Below, piece by piece: positions 21,808 through 36,800 of a DNA stretch of 64,000 nt. Positions within the stretch are counted from its first letter, which is position 1, and each line of letters starts with the position of its first letter. The stretch lies in assembly GCF_037975245.1 (NCBI RefSeq), contig NC_092575.1, forward strand, positions 2,733,001 through 2,797,000, written 5' to 3'. The stretch is from Apostichopus japonicus (lineage: Eukaryota; Echinodermata; Holothuroidea; Aspidochirotida; Stichopodidae). Both the position numbers and the translations under genes were made by a program. The notes below the pieces were generated by a model, which was given only the letters and a program-made list of their open reading frames with translations, was not told the DNA's origin and searched no databases.

Positions 21808-24800
21808 CCTTCATTCCGAAAGTTCACCATTACCCTTTCACACACCCCACATCCTACCCAACACCAATCCTTTAACATATATATCTATATATCAGGAAGA
21901 TTTCAAAAGGAGGGGATAAACTCAATATGTTGGAAATGTGATGTTAATAAACCAATCTTTAATTTGCTAAAGAAGACCTTAGATGAATGCCAGCTGGGTC
22001 TTACCTCCATCCGGTGAAGGGTTTGCACGTGCAGGGGGTGATCGATGATGGCTTTGCCGAAAGCTTTCCTCCTCAGGCTGTAGTCTCTAGCCATCTGGAG
22101 AATCCTATTGGACGAAAGACACGATAGTAGACTGTCATGTTATGACGTCATGTTTATTGTTTACTCGTAAAGTATTACCTCTTTTAGCATCCAACAACTC
22201 TTCAAGTATTCTTAGGACATTTCTTCACATCATCCAACCAACAGACCTTGGTTCTAAATAAGTTTAGTGACATTTAAAAACTATTATCATGTTGCTGTGA
22301 ATAGTCGTTGCTGATTTTTAATTTAGCCCACACTTCATAGTGAGATAATTTGTTGTTTACCCGCAAGATAACATCTCTCCAAGTATCCAACAACTCCTAA
22401 GATAATCTCAGGACATCCCTCTATACCTGTCAACAAAAGCATCTTGGTTCTAATAAGTTCAAATGCATTTAAATGCCACTTTCATGTTGCTGTGACAAGG
22501 AACTGCTTTGTTGTAATTGTCGTACACCGTAAAAGAGTGACGTCATTTGTTTGTTGTTTACTCGAAAAATAACACCTCTCCAATCATCCAACATCGCAAA
22601 AAATGTTCCCAGGACATCCCTCTACAACTTCCAACCAACAAACCTTGGTACTAAATATGTGCAACGAAAGTCGTTTTTTATGCACTTTTTGAAGCCTGCC
22701 CCGATGGACTATGTGGTCTACACACACGAGCGATATTATTTACAGAGAACGGGTTGACAAATCGAGAGAAACTTGCCCATATAAAGAACAACAAGTGCAT
22801 GTAATATCTTCTGAAATTTTTTAAAAGGATATAGTATTTGAGGAAAGATAAATATTAAGACTGAACAGTGGTTTCCATTATCTATGAACTTTTGTCCTAA
22901 ATGCCCAGCAACTTAATACTGAAGATAGTATAATGGAGATTAAAAAAGGATAAATGTGTAAACTCTCAAAAATCCAGGTGAGCAATGTAGGTTCTGTTAC
23001 TCTACGGTTGTTACAGTAGGTTTCCATTCTGAAAGTCAAAAGCTCCAATTGCACTAAAAATATGACCAGTTGTTGACAAAAAATGAAATATCTTCTGAGA
23101 TTCATTATTATCCTAATCCTAGATTATCCTGATAACATATCCAACCAGTCTTTATTATTATTATTATTTTGTTATTATTATTATTATTTACCAAATTTAT
23201 ATAGCGCTCTTTTCATGCTAAAGCATGTTCAAGAGCGCCTTACAATGACAACAAAATGACAAAACCCTTAAAATATGAATATGAAGAATAAAATTGACAC
23301 AGCTTAAATATTAATATAAAAAATATATAAAAATTATATATAAAAATATATATAAAAATATATATAAATAATATCACAAACAAACACACCCACCCACCCC
23401 CCCCTCCTTCCCCGCCCAATCACTTTCTCACAAACCCCTCTCCCAATATGCACAGTTAAAATAAAACTTACTTTCTCATGGCACTTGCAGCACTCAGAGA
23501 ATTGTGCAACCGTGTAATGGTGAGCATAGGGGTAATGGCCCGGACTCCCCTTCCCTCCTCTGAAGCCTACATGACACGATAATAATACTCGTCGTGTTAT
23601 GCACACATTCTGAATAATCAATATAAATGCTGCTGCGAAGGAAATTGGTTAAGATAACACTATAGAAACATAATGCATCACACATTTGAATTTAATATAA
23701 AGCCAAATTTGATATCGGAGCTAGGATTTTTTTTTATATAAACTGTACAATTATGTCTTGCTTCAAAGCACTTGTACTGAGAGTATAAACAGTACAAATA
23801 TCCTGTTTCTAAATAGATAAACATTGGGAACTGTTCGTACTGTCAGTACGAGTGGCTCAAAGCATCATATGAGAGTTGATGAAAAGAGTGGTGATATTAG
23901 CATTGGAATAAATTGTCTCAACTGGTAGAATTTGATTGTCATGAAATCACGAGCATGCTTCTTATTTTTTTCTGCAAAACTGCACAAATGTAGTTGCATT
24001 TGTACATTTAGCATAGCGGAAGTACAGTAAGTTATGTTCCATTTACATTACTGTACATAGCACTGTAGCTATGATGAATCACAAGAACACAGAAATCCTT
24101 TCCTTAAAGCTTGATTGAAATCTTGCACCTCCTGAACACCCATTCTTTCATCTGCTTTTAATGCCACCTTTGACACCCTAAAACGAATCGTGTTGCACTT
24201 TCTACCGGATGGAGCTAGGTTTTGGAATCACAAATGCGCTGTTTGAATGTTTTAGGTTTGTGGCTGGATGTATCTGGCTTCAGCTCTTTGTGGGAAGTAA
24301 TTTGACTATAGTATTTAGTATCATTGTTTTACCAACATCCAGCTTAAATATCAGTGGCATATGAACGACTCTCCCATTACAACCAGAGTAATGTTTTTAT
24401 TTTACCAATATAGCATCAGCACCATCCAGGAGTAACTCGGCTGTCGGAACCTGTCGAGTTCCCAACTTGTCCTTCAGCTTCTGCACCTCAATCCCGTTCA
24501 GAGAACCGTCCGGTTTTCTCACCTCCACAAAAAACATTGATATTCCTTTGGTTCCCTGATCGTGAAAAGAGAGAGAGAGAGAGAGGGAGAGAGGAGTTAG
24601 AGATACATCCTCTGCCCCCATTTTGTACTTCATTCAACATATCAAACTCATGGATTCTTCTCATCTGTGTGCCAAGTCTTACCTGGACATAGTGACCAAT
24701 TGGATCAACGATTCTGGCCAATGTTAGCGTCATGTCGGAGTCTGTGGCTGACGAGAACCATTTATAGCCGTGGAGTTTGTACGATCCGTCCGGTTGTGGG

Positions 24801-27800
24801 AAAGCCAGGGTCTCCGTTCCATTGGCTGGAAGCAAAACAAAGGGATCAGTGTTAATTCGGTGTAAACTTAAATTGCCATTTCCCTCCATTCTCTCTCCAT
24901 TTTACAAACTTGGGCTTTGGGGAGACGAGAGGAGGAGAAAGTGGGTGAAGGTCAGGATGTGAAAGTAGGGATGAGGAGGGGGGGAAGGGGAGGAACTGGT
25001 AAGACTATGCTAATGCAGTAGGTTAGGTAACCGGGGAAGTTGCATATATTATTAAGTACTAACGATTGGAGATGGAGTGGAACAGGTTATTATTGGTAGT
25101 TTGGTAGTCTGTGGATCCAACAGCAAGATGAGAAATTTTATCCGATATACTGCGACAACAAATTCACAGACTGAATTAGGTAACTGGGTCCAAACCAGAC
25201 ATTGTTACAGCAGCAGCAAACCCCTTCAGGCAAAGCTGATTCATTATCAAAATAATGAAGATGACTGTGGCACACGTACAGTACATGAGACTAAAACTAC
25301 AGTGCAGGCCTATAAATGTGTGAAACTGCAGATTATATTCGGTGCAACTTGGCTGCATGATGCCGGGATTGCCCTCAGAGGCCTACCTTTAACACTGGCC
25401 AATAATAATGAAAATATTCCAGTGACAATTGTAACATATTGCACTTACCTGCATTTTTCAACTATCACATTCCTCAGTTATAGATATACCTTGACCCATT
25501 TGACCCCCCCCCCCCCCAGCTTGATAACATGTACATACATATGGTAATGCTGTAAAAATTATGTGTGCACTGAGCTACATGGCAGAGTCACTGCAGAGAT
25601 CATATTATCATTCAATATACAGAGTCTATAGTAGCAACATATATTGTTTTTGTTTGCCATCTCTTTGGTTCTTTTTGGATATATCAATTTCAAAAAGTAC
25701 ACAAGTTAACAACAATGACTTCTTTTCTTTGACTTGGGAGAGGAGAAGAGGGGTAGTGGGAGAAGAGGGGGAGGGGAAAGGGTAAGGGGAAAGGAATAGA
25801 GAGCTCGGACGATGAGGGACATTGCAAATAAATTGCTGTCCGACTGGAGTGACGCTAAATACCATCAGCGTCCAGTTTGACCCGGCCTTAAATATTGCAG
25901 TGGCAATGACTGACTTCCTTTCTTTGACTTGGGAGGGGGAGAGGGAAAGGATATATAGAGGGGCAGAAGGGGAGGGAAGGAGTAGAGGGTAGAAGGGGGA
26001 GAGAGAAGGATAGAGGGGGAACAGAGGAGAAAAGGAGTAGAGGGGGAGAAGGGGTAGAAGGAAAAGGGTAGAGGGGGAGAGGGAAAGGGTAGAGGGGGGA
26101 AGGGGGAGAGAGGGAAGGAGGGGAAGGGAAGGAGAGGGAAATAAACGATTCTGTGAGGAAGATTGGGTGGGGGAGGGAAATGAAGTGGTTGAGGGAGATG
26201 AAGTGGTGAAGGGAGATGGGGTGGAGATGGAGATGGGGTGGGGTAGGTAGATGGGGTGGGGGAGGGAGGTGGGGTGGGGTAGGTAGATGGGGTGGGGGAG
26301 GGAGATGGGGTGGGAGAGGGAGATGGGATGAGGTAGGTAGGTAGGTAGATGGGGTGGGAGAGGGAGATGAAGTGGTTGAGGGAGATGAAGTGGTGGAGGG
26401 AGATGGACTGAGTGAGGGAGATGAAGTGGTGGAGGGAGATGGGGTGGAGAGGGAGATGGCCTGGGGGAGCGAGATGGCCTGGGGGAGGGAGATGAAGTGG
26501 GGGAGGGAGATGGCATGGAGCAGGGCATGGAGTGGGGCAGGGATGGAGTTGGGCCAGCAATGTAATGGGGCAGGCAATGGAAGGGATGGAGTGATGGAGA
26601 AAGATGGAGTGGGACAAGGGAATGATGTATGGCAGGGGATGGAGTGGGAAAGGGGACGTAGTGGTGGTGATGGATGGGATGCACTTTAGAAAGTTATAAA
26701 ATACAGTAAGTTGTTGATGTTATTTAACAAAAATTAAATGGGAATTTTCTTCTTTCTTGTGTTTGTGCTAAGTTTATTCATTTCCAGATCAACACAATAT
26801 TAATAAAAAGGATTAAGAAAATACATAATATAACAGAAACAAAAAAATTTAGACAATATATCTCCAAGACAAACTCAGACCAGTACTATCATTTGGTCCC
26901 AATAATGATGTGGCTTCCATGTTAGATTTTTAACTCCTGTAGAGATAGTCCACAGTATCCCGTAGGGTAGTACATGTCTACAATGGGAGATCATTGGGCC
27001 TGTACGAGTTTCACCTAGTCCCTCCCTTCCAAACCCTTCCTGCTGATATGAAGATTTCAAACTGGAGCTTTTGGAGCCTGGCAGTATTATATTCTTCTTA
27101 TACTCCACGTTAAAAAGTCCCCCCTCCCCCAAAAAATATCCTCAAACCCCCACCCCAATAAAGGTTGAGCAAGAGGGGAATTCTCTTTATAGTTGGAACT
27201 AACCCTGGTGGAGAGGATGGAGAGGTGGAGGAAGAAAGGGATGGAGAAAGTGGGGGGCAGTTGTGGAGGTCAAGGAGCAACTGAATGGTGATGGTACCAT
27301 ACAGTTGACTTCACACAATCTTTCAATTGTTTATGACATGCAACTACCGAGCAATAGATGCCTTATGCAATGTTCAAAAGTGACAAAAACAAAGCAAATA
27401 TTACATTAAACTAAAAATCAATACCAAAGAATGTCAAATGAGCAACTCACTGTTCATGAAGGTTTCAGACCAATGTACTAGCAAGAATGGGAGAGGCCTT
27501 TGCATATAAGCTTAAGTACTTGAAGTATCAACAAACTGTCAAGCTATTCACAATCAGACAGCAGCAATTTTGGCCTTCGAATCGGTAAGGAATCTAGTTT
27601 ATCAACTATTTGGCTGCATTTATAGAATACTGTAGGTAGCTACGAGTGCACTATGTATAGGAGACAGTTAAGAGGAGTGGTAACAAAAAATTAAAAACAA
27701 AACTTTTGCCACATTAAGGAAGTTAATAATCATGTCCCAAAGCCTGGAAGGACAATCTCCTGTCCTCCAGGGATGTTCCCATCACAATTTTTCCTTCTGC

Positions 27801-30800
27801 TCAGCCGCAACCACGGCGATGGGGATACCCTACAGTGCATTACATGCATCCAGTCTAATCCCACTCTCACGACAGTGTCACCGAAACGGTACATCTTCTC
27901 ACTCTCGGTCACCTTGGACCCTGCTGCTGCTCCTATTCCATCTCGATTCATCCCTATACAGGGGGCAAAAAAGTTCTTCTGACTGTCCCTCGGACACTTT
28001 GGGGTTATCCAAACAGCAAATTCGGTTGTCCGAGATGTAGCAAAATAATAAAGAATGGTGACCGTTATGTACGTAAACTGTGGTAGAGTTGTGCATATCG
28101 TACTTTGGGGGAGAGTTGTGTATACGGCATACTGTGGGAGAGTTGTGCAAGTTTGGTGGATAGACGACCAGCTTTAGGGTACAAAGTAAAACTCCCATTC
28201 AGGTGGATCATAGGACTACGACTCTTTTTCGTTTTGTTTCTGTATTGCCAAAGTGACAGAAAGCCATACCGATTTATCCCTTAACGATTTTGGAGATAAT
28301 TTTAGTTAAAATGCAATCGGAATTTTGTGACAACAACTAGTCGTCCGTAGGACCACCACCAAAGCGCATCTTGGATGTCAGAACAGAAAATGTGGTTGTC
28401 TCGGGCAATCAGACATTTGTCCTGCTGTGGATACCTTCCAGTACGAGTAGTTCAGTTCCTGGTTCCTGGTCATGATGACATGGCTAATACAGTCTCAATG
28501 AGAGAAGACTTGGGTTTACGTGGTGGGTTCATGTTGATTTCTCTTGCCCAGGATCTGTGTAATTGGCGACTTAAACAGCAACATTAAGGATGGTCATCTT
28601 CATATTGTATCTTGATTGCTTTCCAGGTACTGTAAGTGAGTTAACTTTTAGAGCATTGCATCAAAAAGCAGATGACCGTTGGTATAGAGCTCAAGATTTC
28701 TTTATTATTATTTTGTTTCGTTTTCTGCTGACACAGGTCGACTGAATGGCCAGAACATCCCAAACGAACACAAAATTTGGGGGAATTTCTGCTGGACTGT
28801 GATGATCTCGAAGCGTTGATCAAATTTCAAAGAGGTTGCACAGAGCTATATAAGTAGGATCAGTTTCATTACACTAATCTACAGAGTCTGAATACCACTT
28901 AATCAATAAGTTTGAGTTATATACGAAGAATCTAAGGATTCACTTTTGAAAACTTTTTCCCTTCAGGAAGTGTAGAACACAACATGTCAAGCTCTTTTCA
29001 AAAACAGGTTGCAGACAATGTCCCACCTTATAGGATTTACCGCCACAACCTGAATGTGGTATATTCGGAATATCACATCTTCTTCTTCTTCCAGATAACT
29101 TTTATCCAAACTGCATCCAGGGTTCATGTAGATGTTACCCCTGTGGATTCCTTTCCATATGCGTAGCCTGGCTGCTTCACTCAATTGGTGGACTTCACGG
29201 TCAATTTGATTTGCAATTTCCCGAAGATCATCGTCCCCACTGTAGTTGATCACTTTCCGGATACCTTCTGTCGTCTCCCTGAACACAAATTCTCCGACAT
29301 ATTGACCTGTGAAACTTCTTCCTTTCAGGGGACTATAGATCTCTTCAAGTATACGGATGACTTTATTTGGATCAGACGCAGCGGCCATTATGACGAGCAA
29401 TATATGTATTGAGTTACTTTGTCCAGAGTTTGGCGGGAATGTGAGCTTGTTGCACACAGACGGCTCAGTGCTATTGTTTGCAAAGCTGTGTTATCATCAT
29501 TCTATTTATATTATTCTCGCAATAAAGCAGCTGTACTACTGACATGGAAGCTATGTACAATTATACGCACATGGAAATTCCCAATTAGTCAATCCATTTG
29601 TAACATGTGTTGATAAATATGAAAGGGCGCCATGTCGGACGTTAAAGCAAAGAAATATCACCAACGATAATGATTTATGATCGCAGTAGATAGACGGAGG
29701 TCTAAAAACTCATTGTAAACTGATTTAAACAAATAGACAGAGGGGTGTTTAAAGAGCAGTGATAATTGTAAGAGGGTTACACAGCTTTATCACGTTATAT
29801 GATCTTATGTAATTAAGCATGTAAATATCAGTATGGGCCTGTGATTGGTCACAGTGGTTAAAATTGTACAGTTTCAGTCAAGAACTTGAGAACCCCCTCA
29901 CACTGCACCACTGCAGACTCTTATTTAATTCTTCTAGCTATAAAGCCGTACTACTGAAAATGAAAGCACAAGGTGCACAAGAATGTCACTGTTACTCCAT
30001 TACATTGCCTAATTTAAATCAAAGTGATATTTTAGACTTTTATGCAGTGACAATCTCAGGTTGTAATTTCACACTTTGACGAGATGAATGCCAAATCGTC
30101 AAAATTTCCAAAACTTGAAAATTTATGTTTTGTTGAATTGCATCTCGCTAAAACGTCAACTTTCCGAATCTTTGTCATTTTGACGAGTTTGCACCTCTCG
30201 ACAAACGTCAATTTTCCAAGTTTTGTCACTCTGATGAGTTCCTGTGATGTAGTCAGAACATAAAATTTCAGATTTTTGCCATTTTAATGAGATGATGCAT
30301 CACATCAAAACGTCAAATTGACAAGTCCCTTCTTTGCTTCCGTAGGTTTGACTAGTCAACAAGTCACCCGCCAAAATGTCAAGAGTGGCTCATTAGCTAT
30401 TCGCCAAAGCTAATATTCTACTCGCCAATGGCGAGTTGGCGACCATTATTGTCGAGGCCTGATATCGATAATGAACATTTGATTGGTTAGAGTTGTTCAC
30501 ACTGCATGACTGCCAAACAAGAAAACGACACAGAAAAATACCCAATTTCTCGCGAATGAAGCCAACGCAACTGACAACTGGCAAAATCATGATCAGTGGA
30601 ATAATATTCCTAAATAATTAGTATTCAGCAGGCTTAACAAGTAATTACTATTGCCTAGTTCACCTGACAACTTTTTGTATTGACTTCACCTACTGGCAAA
30701 CCAGAGAGATGTCTGTATCTTAGCATCACACCATCGCACCACACCACACACAGCATCACACCAAGCATCACCCCATTCTAAAGTAAGAGATACAACTTTT

Positions 30801-33800
30801 GTGGCTACATATACATTTACAGTGTTTAAATATATAAGTCAGGGAAAATGGTATTGATTTTATTACTGACTACTGTGTGGTTTTACTATGAAGTTAAACA
30901 CATCATTCCTGGGTACAGTTTTCCATATACTAATGAATAGACAAACATACATTAGAGCTCATGCCTAGAGTGCTCTGGAATCATGATTACTTGATTTGAG
31001 GTAGGATACATACTACATTGGACACTTTAAGTTCAGAAGAAATAGCAAAAAAAAAATTACCTTCACTCTAATTTATTTTTGATGAAACTATGAAATCATA
31101 CTCTAAAGCAGGGTTGTCCAACCTACGGCCCGCGAGCCACACTCCCGCCCGCCGCAGGGTTGCGTCCCGCCTGCCAGAGATGCTCTACGGTGCGAAATTT
31201 TAGTGAGCAGATCTATTGATAACAAGTTTAAGCTATATAATCAATCATTCGAACCTTCTGGGTCCAAAAAACTACATACAGGGCAGTTTGCGTGACACTC
31301 TCTCAGCGGAGGGGGGGGGGGCGGCTGGACTTTATTCATGTTTTATCAGGAAGGAAAATAAATAAGTGCGCTCCGCGCGCAGTGCTCACATTTTGTTGCC
31401 TTGGGCTTGGGGCAAAAAATCGAAAAATCGAGCATAGGGTTCATGCGGCCCCCTCCTCCATCATAATCATTCCATGTGGCCCTCCTCTGCAAAAGGTTGG
31501 ACAACCCTGCTCTAAAGGGAGAGTCGCTTTCTCATAACTACTTACACCATCCAAACATTCCCCCCCCCCAGCCCCACTCTCTCAAATAATACAGGTTCAC
31601 TCAGCACCTGCCCATTTAAGTTTGCATGAAAATGACTAATACACAAGGTCCCTCACAGACGTTTAATTATGTCAAATAAAAAGAGCACTGTTCACATAAA
31701 CGGTGAGGCAGTGTTGACATTATCTGTCCAATATTGTCAAATATTGAAAGATGGAAAGTCATATCTGCAACGACTACTATGTACTAATATTACGGTGGCT
31801 GAAGTCTACATAACGTAAACAAGCTCTAGGGTCTTTCTACAGTTAATAACTGTTTACTCAATGCTCTGGTATCAAATTACTTGTAAATAGAAGATGCTGG
31901 TGGATATTTTGTATGTATCACAACATGTACCCAAATTTAAATACGAGACATACATGTACAGTATTAAAACGCAAATGTACATGTACATTAGTCTGTGTTT
32001 AAATACTATATTGGACAAGTGATTAATAAGCATATAATAATCTTACTTTTTAGGATGCTTACGCGACCGCAAATGTGGGAGAAACACGCAAGGGCATATG
32101 TAATTACAAATAACAGGTTGGGTGGCTTCTAAATTCAACATTTTTAACTCAAATTTGGAATCTTTTCCATTCAGAAAGTCATTTCAGATGGGAAAACCGT
32201 AGATTGCTCTTGGATGAAAACCCACCTTACAATAACCCGCCAGGAATCGAATCCCAAACCGCCTCATTGCTAAGCCTCATTGCTTCAAATGCCTCTGCCT
32301 TTATCCACTCGGCAACAGTACCTTAAGTAGTTTGTCGCTTATCTAAGCCACCAATATCAGCACTGAGCACACAACATTAGCACACGGTTATGACTAACTG
32401 CTCTCATACAAAACAACTGGCAAAGTTTACTAATCAATGTTCCCATCAATTTTTTGTTGTTGTTCTTTAACCAGTTGATAACACCAAAATTTGGGGTTAA
32501 ATAATATCACCCAAAATTCCTCCAAAATGTTTGACTAGATAATGCACACATACAAGTACTATCTAGAGTAAAGTAGATCATATGACAAATCATTAAGTGT
32601 TTTGTACAACACTTTCACGGTAGAAAGTTTACACACAAAACCCTCCAATTAGGAAGTTTCAAGGCAAATAGTTTTATGAATTATCAAATGATCAAGTATC
32701 ATACACAATGCCAATAGAGCACTTGAATTCGGCATGTCAAAAATAAATGATTTTGGGGCCCTTTTTTTTTCTTTTTCTTTTTCTTTTTTTTGTAGCAAGA
32801 AAGGAAAAAACACTCCTAAAATTATAAAGAATCTTACCAACATCTGATCCACCTCTCCTTTCGGTCATCCATTGTCCAGATGTCCAAAACTTTGACGGAT
32901 CTCTCGACATGAGACGAGAGAAGGCATTCGCAAATATGGGGTTTGAGGCGGTCTTTGGAGATCCCTAATGATCAAGAGAAATAACGAAAGTACAATGATT
33001 TTAATTTCCTTATTCTTTTGGCAGCCTAGCCTTCATGGCAACGGCTTAAATGGATGATGGTCTTGGAGGTCAAGAACATCCTCTATCTTGTACAAATTTC
33101 TCCGCAAGTATGGCAATAATGGCTAAAAGACGGTATTTTTGATGGTAACTTAACGGTCATGGCATTTTGTTGCAACAAATGGTACGTACTGTGAAAATGT
33201 GTATTCAGGCAATTTTTTTGCTTTGCGAATGATAGATGACGAACATAGAGGGGATGGGTGTTGACTCAGAGGCGGGTCAGTTGTGGGGTGGGGGTGGGGT
33301 TTGGGTGGGGCACAGTGTTAAAATGTTACCAGTTTATAGGCTAGGTAGATGTGAAAGTGCAATAGTAGAGTGGAGACAGATAAGGGATGAGCGTGGTATA
33401 CACTACAGACACTCAGGCACACAAGACCACATGTTAACAAAACTGTGCACACAGGCTGGGCCTACAAGTTGTACAGACTAAAAAGGTAGATGAATCATAA
33501 TTAATATACAGGAATCTTCAACAGGCAACAGTAACTTCTCTTTTATACACTTTAATAAAGCTATAGGCTAACAAAATAATACTATACTATGGTAACCTGT
33601 ACATAAGTACACATATATATATGAGTAGTCTTCTATTAGTACTGCATTACAGTATATGCTACATTATGCATTGAGATGTTAATTTCTGTCCTTCTGAACA
33701 TTTTTGGTAAATTTCACTGTGCTTAATATTAAATATCCTTGTGTGGTTAATTTACGGTTTACATTTTGCAAAGCAATGTTCAGCTTTGCTGTAAATGGCT

Positions 33801-36800
33801 TACGTGAAAACTGATACCTTCAGCAAATGTAGAGACAGAAAGAGAGATGAGAAGGGAAGGGATGGGGGAGGGGGAAAGAGACAACTTCCACTGAGGAAGG
33901 GGAGAGAGAGAGAGCTGAATGGACAATCACAAAGCCATGAGATAACTTAAACCTGATAAGGGTATTTATGATACTTTATACCTGTTTCAATTCTACTTTT
34001 GCATCATATGGTGCAGTCGCATTATATACAGTATATAGCTTTTAATACATAACAGTAAAGAGAGGAATGCAAATACACAAATTACTTACTCTGAAGAACT
34101 GCATAGCGCCATCTGTCATCGCCAAGGGACACGAATACAGACCAGATGATGAGCTGTAAAGCATATGCTTGGCGACTTGATGGACACGGCTGAACGTTTG
34201 AAGAAAACGGAAAAAAAAAATTCACTATAGTACTGGATTTCTTTGATAATTTTTGTAATCCTCCAAATATGTATATCATGCACAGAGGGGGAATAAAACA
34301 AGTATTTTCAACAACAAAAAAAGATTTAATCCATATGATTGAGACACAAATTATCCTAGAATATTGTCTCCCATGACCCCCTAAATAAATTACAACATCT
34401 TTTAAATCGGCTGGTTGAGTCTCTGACTTCCTCTTCCCCGACCACTCCTGACAGGTAATGAAACTAATGAAACTTCCATCCACATCTTTAAAGGAGACAC
34501 AAAACCCAACCATCTTTAATGATTTATGTGATAGAGATAACTGCTATGCAACTAACCCAGAAAGCTACACCAAAATCTTATACCATGTGGGAGGATATCA
34601 TAGATATAACATTGCTTCACACATAAGCCCAAAGACTTGATCAAGTCTAAAATTACATATCATTCGGTCACATAGATGTGCTTCTATGTGTTTGTATTTT
34701 GCGTGTATTTGTATTTTGTTGTTTGTATAGTTGTTTGTATTTTTGTTAATGAACAATATCATTTCCTGTGAATGGAGATGAGCTTTGCAATTATGCTGAA
34801 TCTAAAATGTTTATAGCTCTTGACAAGACCTAAATGATGGCATTGGTGTCTGGCGTCGACACTGTTAAATTTCTATATTGAAAATACAAACGGAAAATGC
34901 AAAGAGAAAAAAATGTGTTTGGGGATCCTAGTGGCACTATGATATCACAGTTAATTCACAAACTGACTGCTCTCCCAGACACAGTACTTTAAAACTACTG
35001 TAGGATATCAGAGCATGCATTTTCATAACAGTTTGATTGGCAAAGTTGTTCTTCATAAAGATCTCTGTTACATTAGGTTGGAGGTGTTTCCACTTTGGTA
35101 CTTCTAACAAGCCTTTGACAATACAAAGTCCTGCACTAACTAAAGATTCAAGAAATATGGCAACAATTTCTGCAAAATCAAAGGGTCACTTTAAAACTAC
35201 AGTAAGTAGTATGAAAAAAATAATGAAAATAAAATCTGTAACTTCACCATAAATTATCACCCTTCGGTAGAAAGATAAACAAATACCCTCTTATCAGAAA
35301 ACCAACTGAAAGGTCATGCTATCAACCAAATGAACAAACACAAACTGAGATTATTCGAGGTACTGGCCAGTCAGAGTATTTACTAAATACTACATGTTTA
35401 ATATATCTATCTCTTAAACTTCGCTGGTTTCATTTCATTAACAACATTCTTATTCTCACCAAAATTATCCAAAGTTACTGCAACAATGTCACATTTATAA
35501 GGCTTATGAATCTCTCCTTTTATCTTTGGAGGTACTGTCAAACCTATTTAGAGTCAAAACAAACTGAAACAGTTGCATTAAACATCTAACCCAAATTGTT
35601 ATCAGTTTGAACCTTTTGTGCTGATCATTTTTGTTTGCATTGATCTCTACTATTACCTCTAGCTCAGGATAAAAAAATGCTTTTGCCTTTAGTAAGGTCG
35701 CTCGGTCAGATTTTGACATTGATAAAGCACTTCATGCAATTAAATACTACAAAGAGCAAATCATATCAACACAAAACAATTGCAAATAATTTTTAACAAA
35801 TGATTCACACATTGTCCATTTTGAGCAATAATTTTAAAAATCAAAAGCATACCCGACCATCATCTTTGGCGTATAATGAGACAGAACTTTGGGAACTTGT
35901 GATGAACAACTGTCCTCAAATAGCTGCCAACGAGCACAAGATTTGACTAAAAGCTTCTTGAAGCAGTTGTTTTGAGGGTATCATGGAGATGGTTTAAGCT
36001 GATTCTCTTTTTGAGTGTTAATCACTTTTTTGGTTTTGTGTGAAACCTACCTGTGTGGAATCGCTTCCAAAGAGCTATTTGGAAATTAATATCAGTACAG
36101 AATAAAAAATGCCCAAATATTAATTTCAGACTGGAGGAGGTGTGGGGGGGGGTGGAGTTCTCAATGTTCTAAATGTGATGCTTATAACATAAGGGATGGA
36201 ACGCTGCAATTTACATGCCCACTCATTCGAAAATCTTGCATTGCTCTCTTGTTCATTACTTGAACATGTATGCTAGCACAAGTAAAGCCCAATATGCAAC
36301 TATGTCTTGTCCACTTGTCCACCTACCTCAGCACATCCCCCTAGCCCCCCTCCCCTACCCCACCCCTTATTTTGCTTACAGTACTCATGTACACACAACC
36401 ATGAGCCATGGAATAGAAAATCAAAAATAATGTTTGTTCTACTGTGATCAAATATTACTGTCCGGTCACTCCCATGCTCCGATTCATTATCATACATTGC
36501 AAGACTTCTCGGGTAAACATTACAATTTGGACATGCGACAATTTATGCATATTCACTCACCTCCATGGACCATGCTTGTTTTCATATGGTATAGCAACGA
36601 TTCCTTCCTCCGCAGCGATATTTTTCTGCTTCTTCCAGGCTTCTGATGTCAACAGCTGATCTACTCTGTTACCCCAGGCATCAAACGGTTTATGCTCGGG
36701 TAGGTTTCTTTCACATTCTAGACCAACCTCATGGATCTCAGCACCAACTCTTGCTCCAAAGCTCTCTAAATCTGGTGATATTTCTTGAAAAACCTAAACC

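Noticed and set aside
25077-25547. 156-codon plus-strand ORF in dehydrogenase intron 4
   Set aside because: It ends in a poly-C run, has no recognisable domain and lies antisense within the intron.
25626-26684. Minus-strand ORFs of 352, 250 and 229 codons rich in Ser, Pro, His and Leu
   Set aside because: All three frames stay open because of the low-complexity purine repeat; the periodic peptides mirror the DNA repeat unit and there is no start or splice context.
27730-28198. Overlapping minus-strand ORFs of 73 and 99 codons as a gene
   Set aside because: No family is recognisable, two frames overlap, and there is no clear splice partner; left uncalled.
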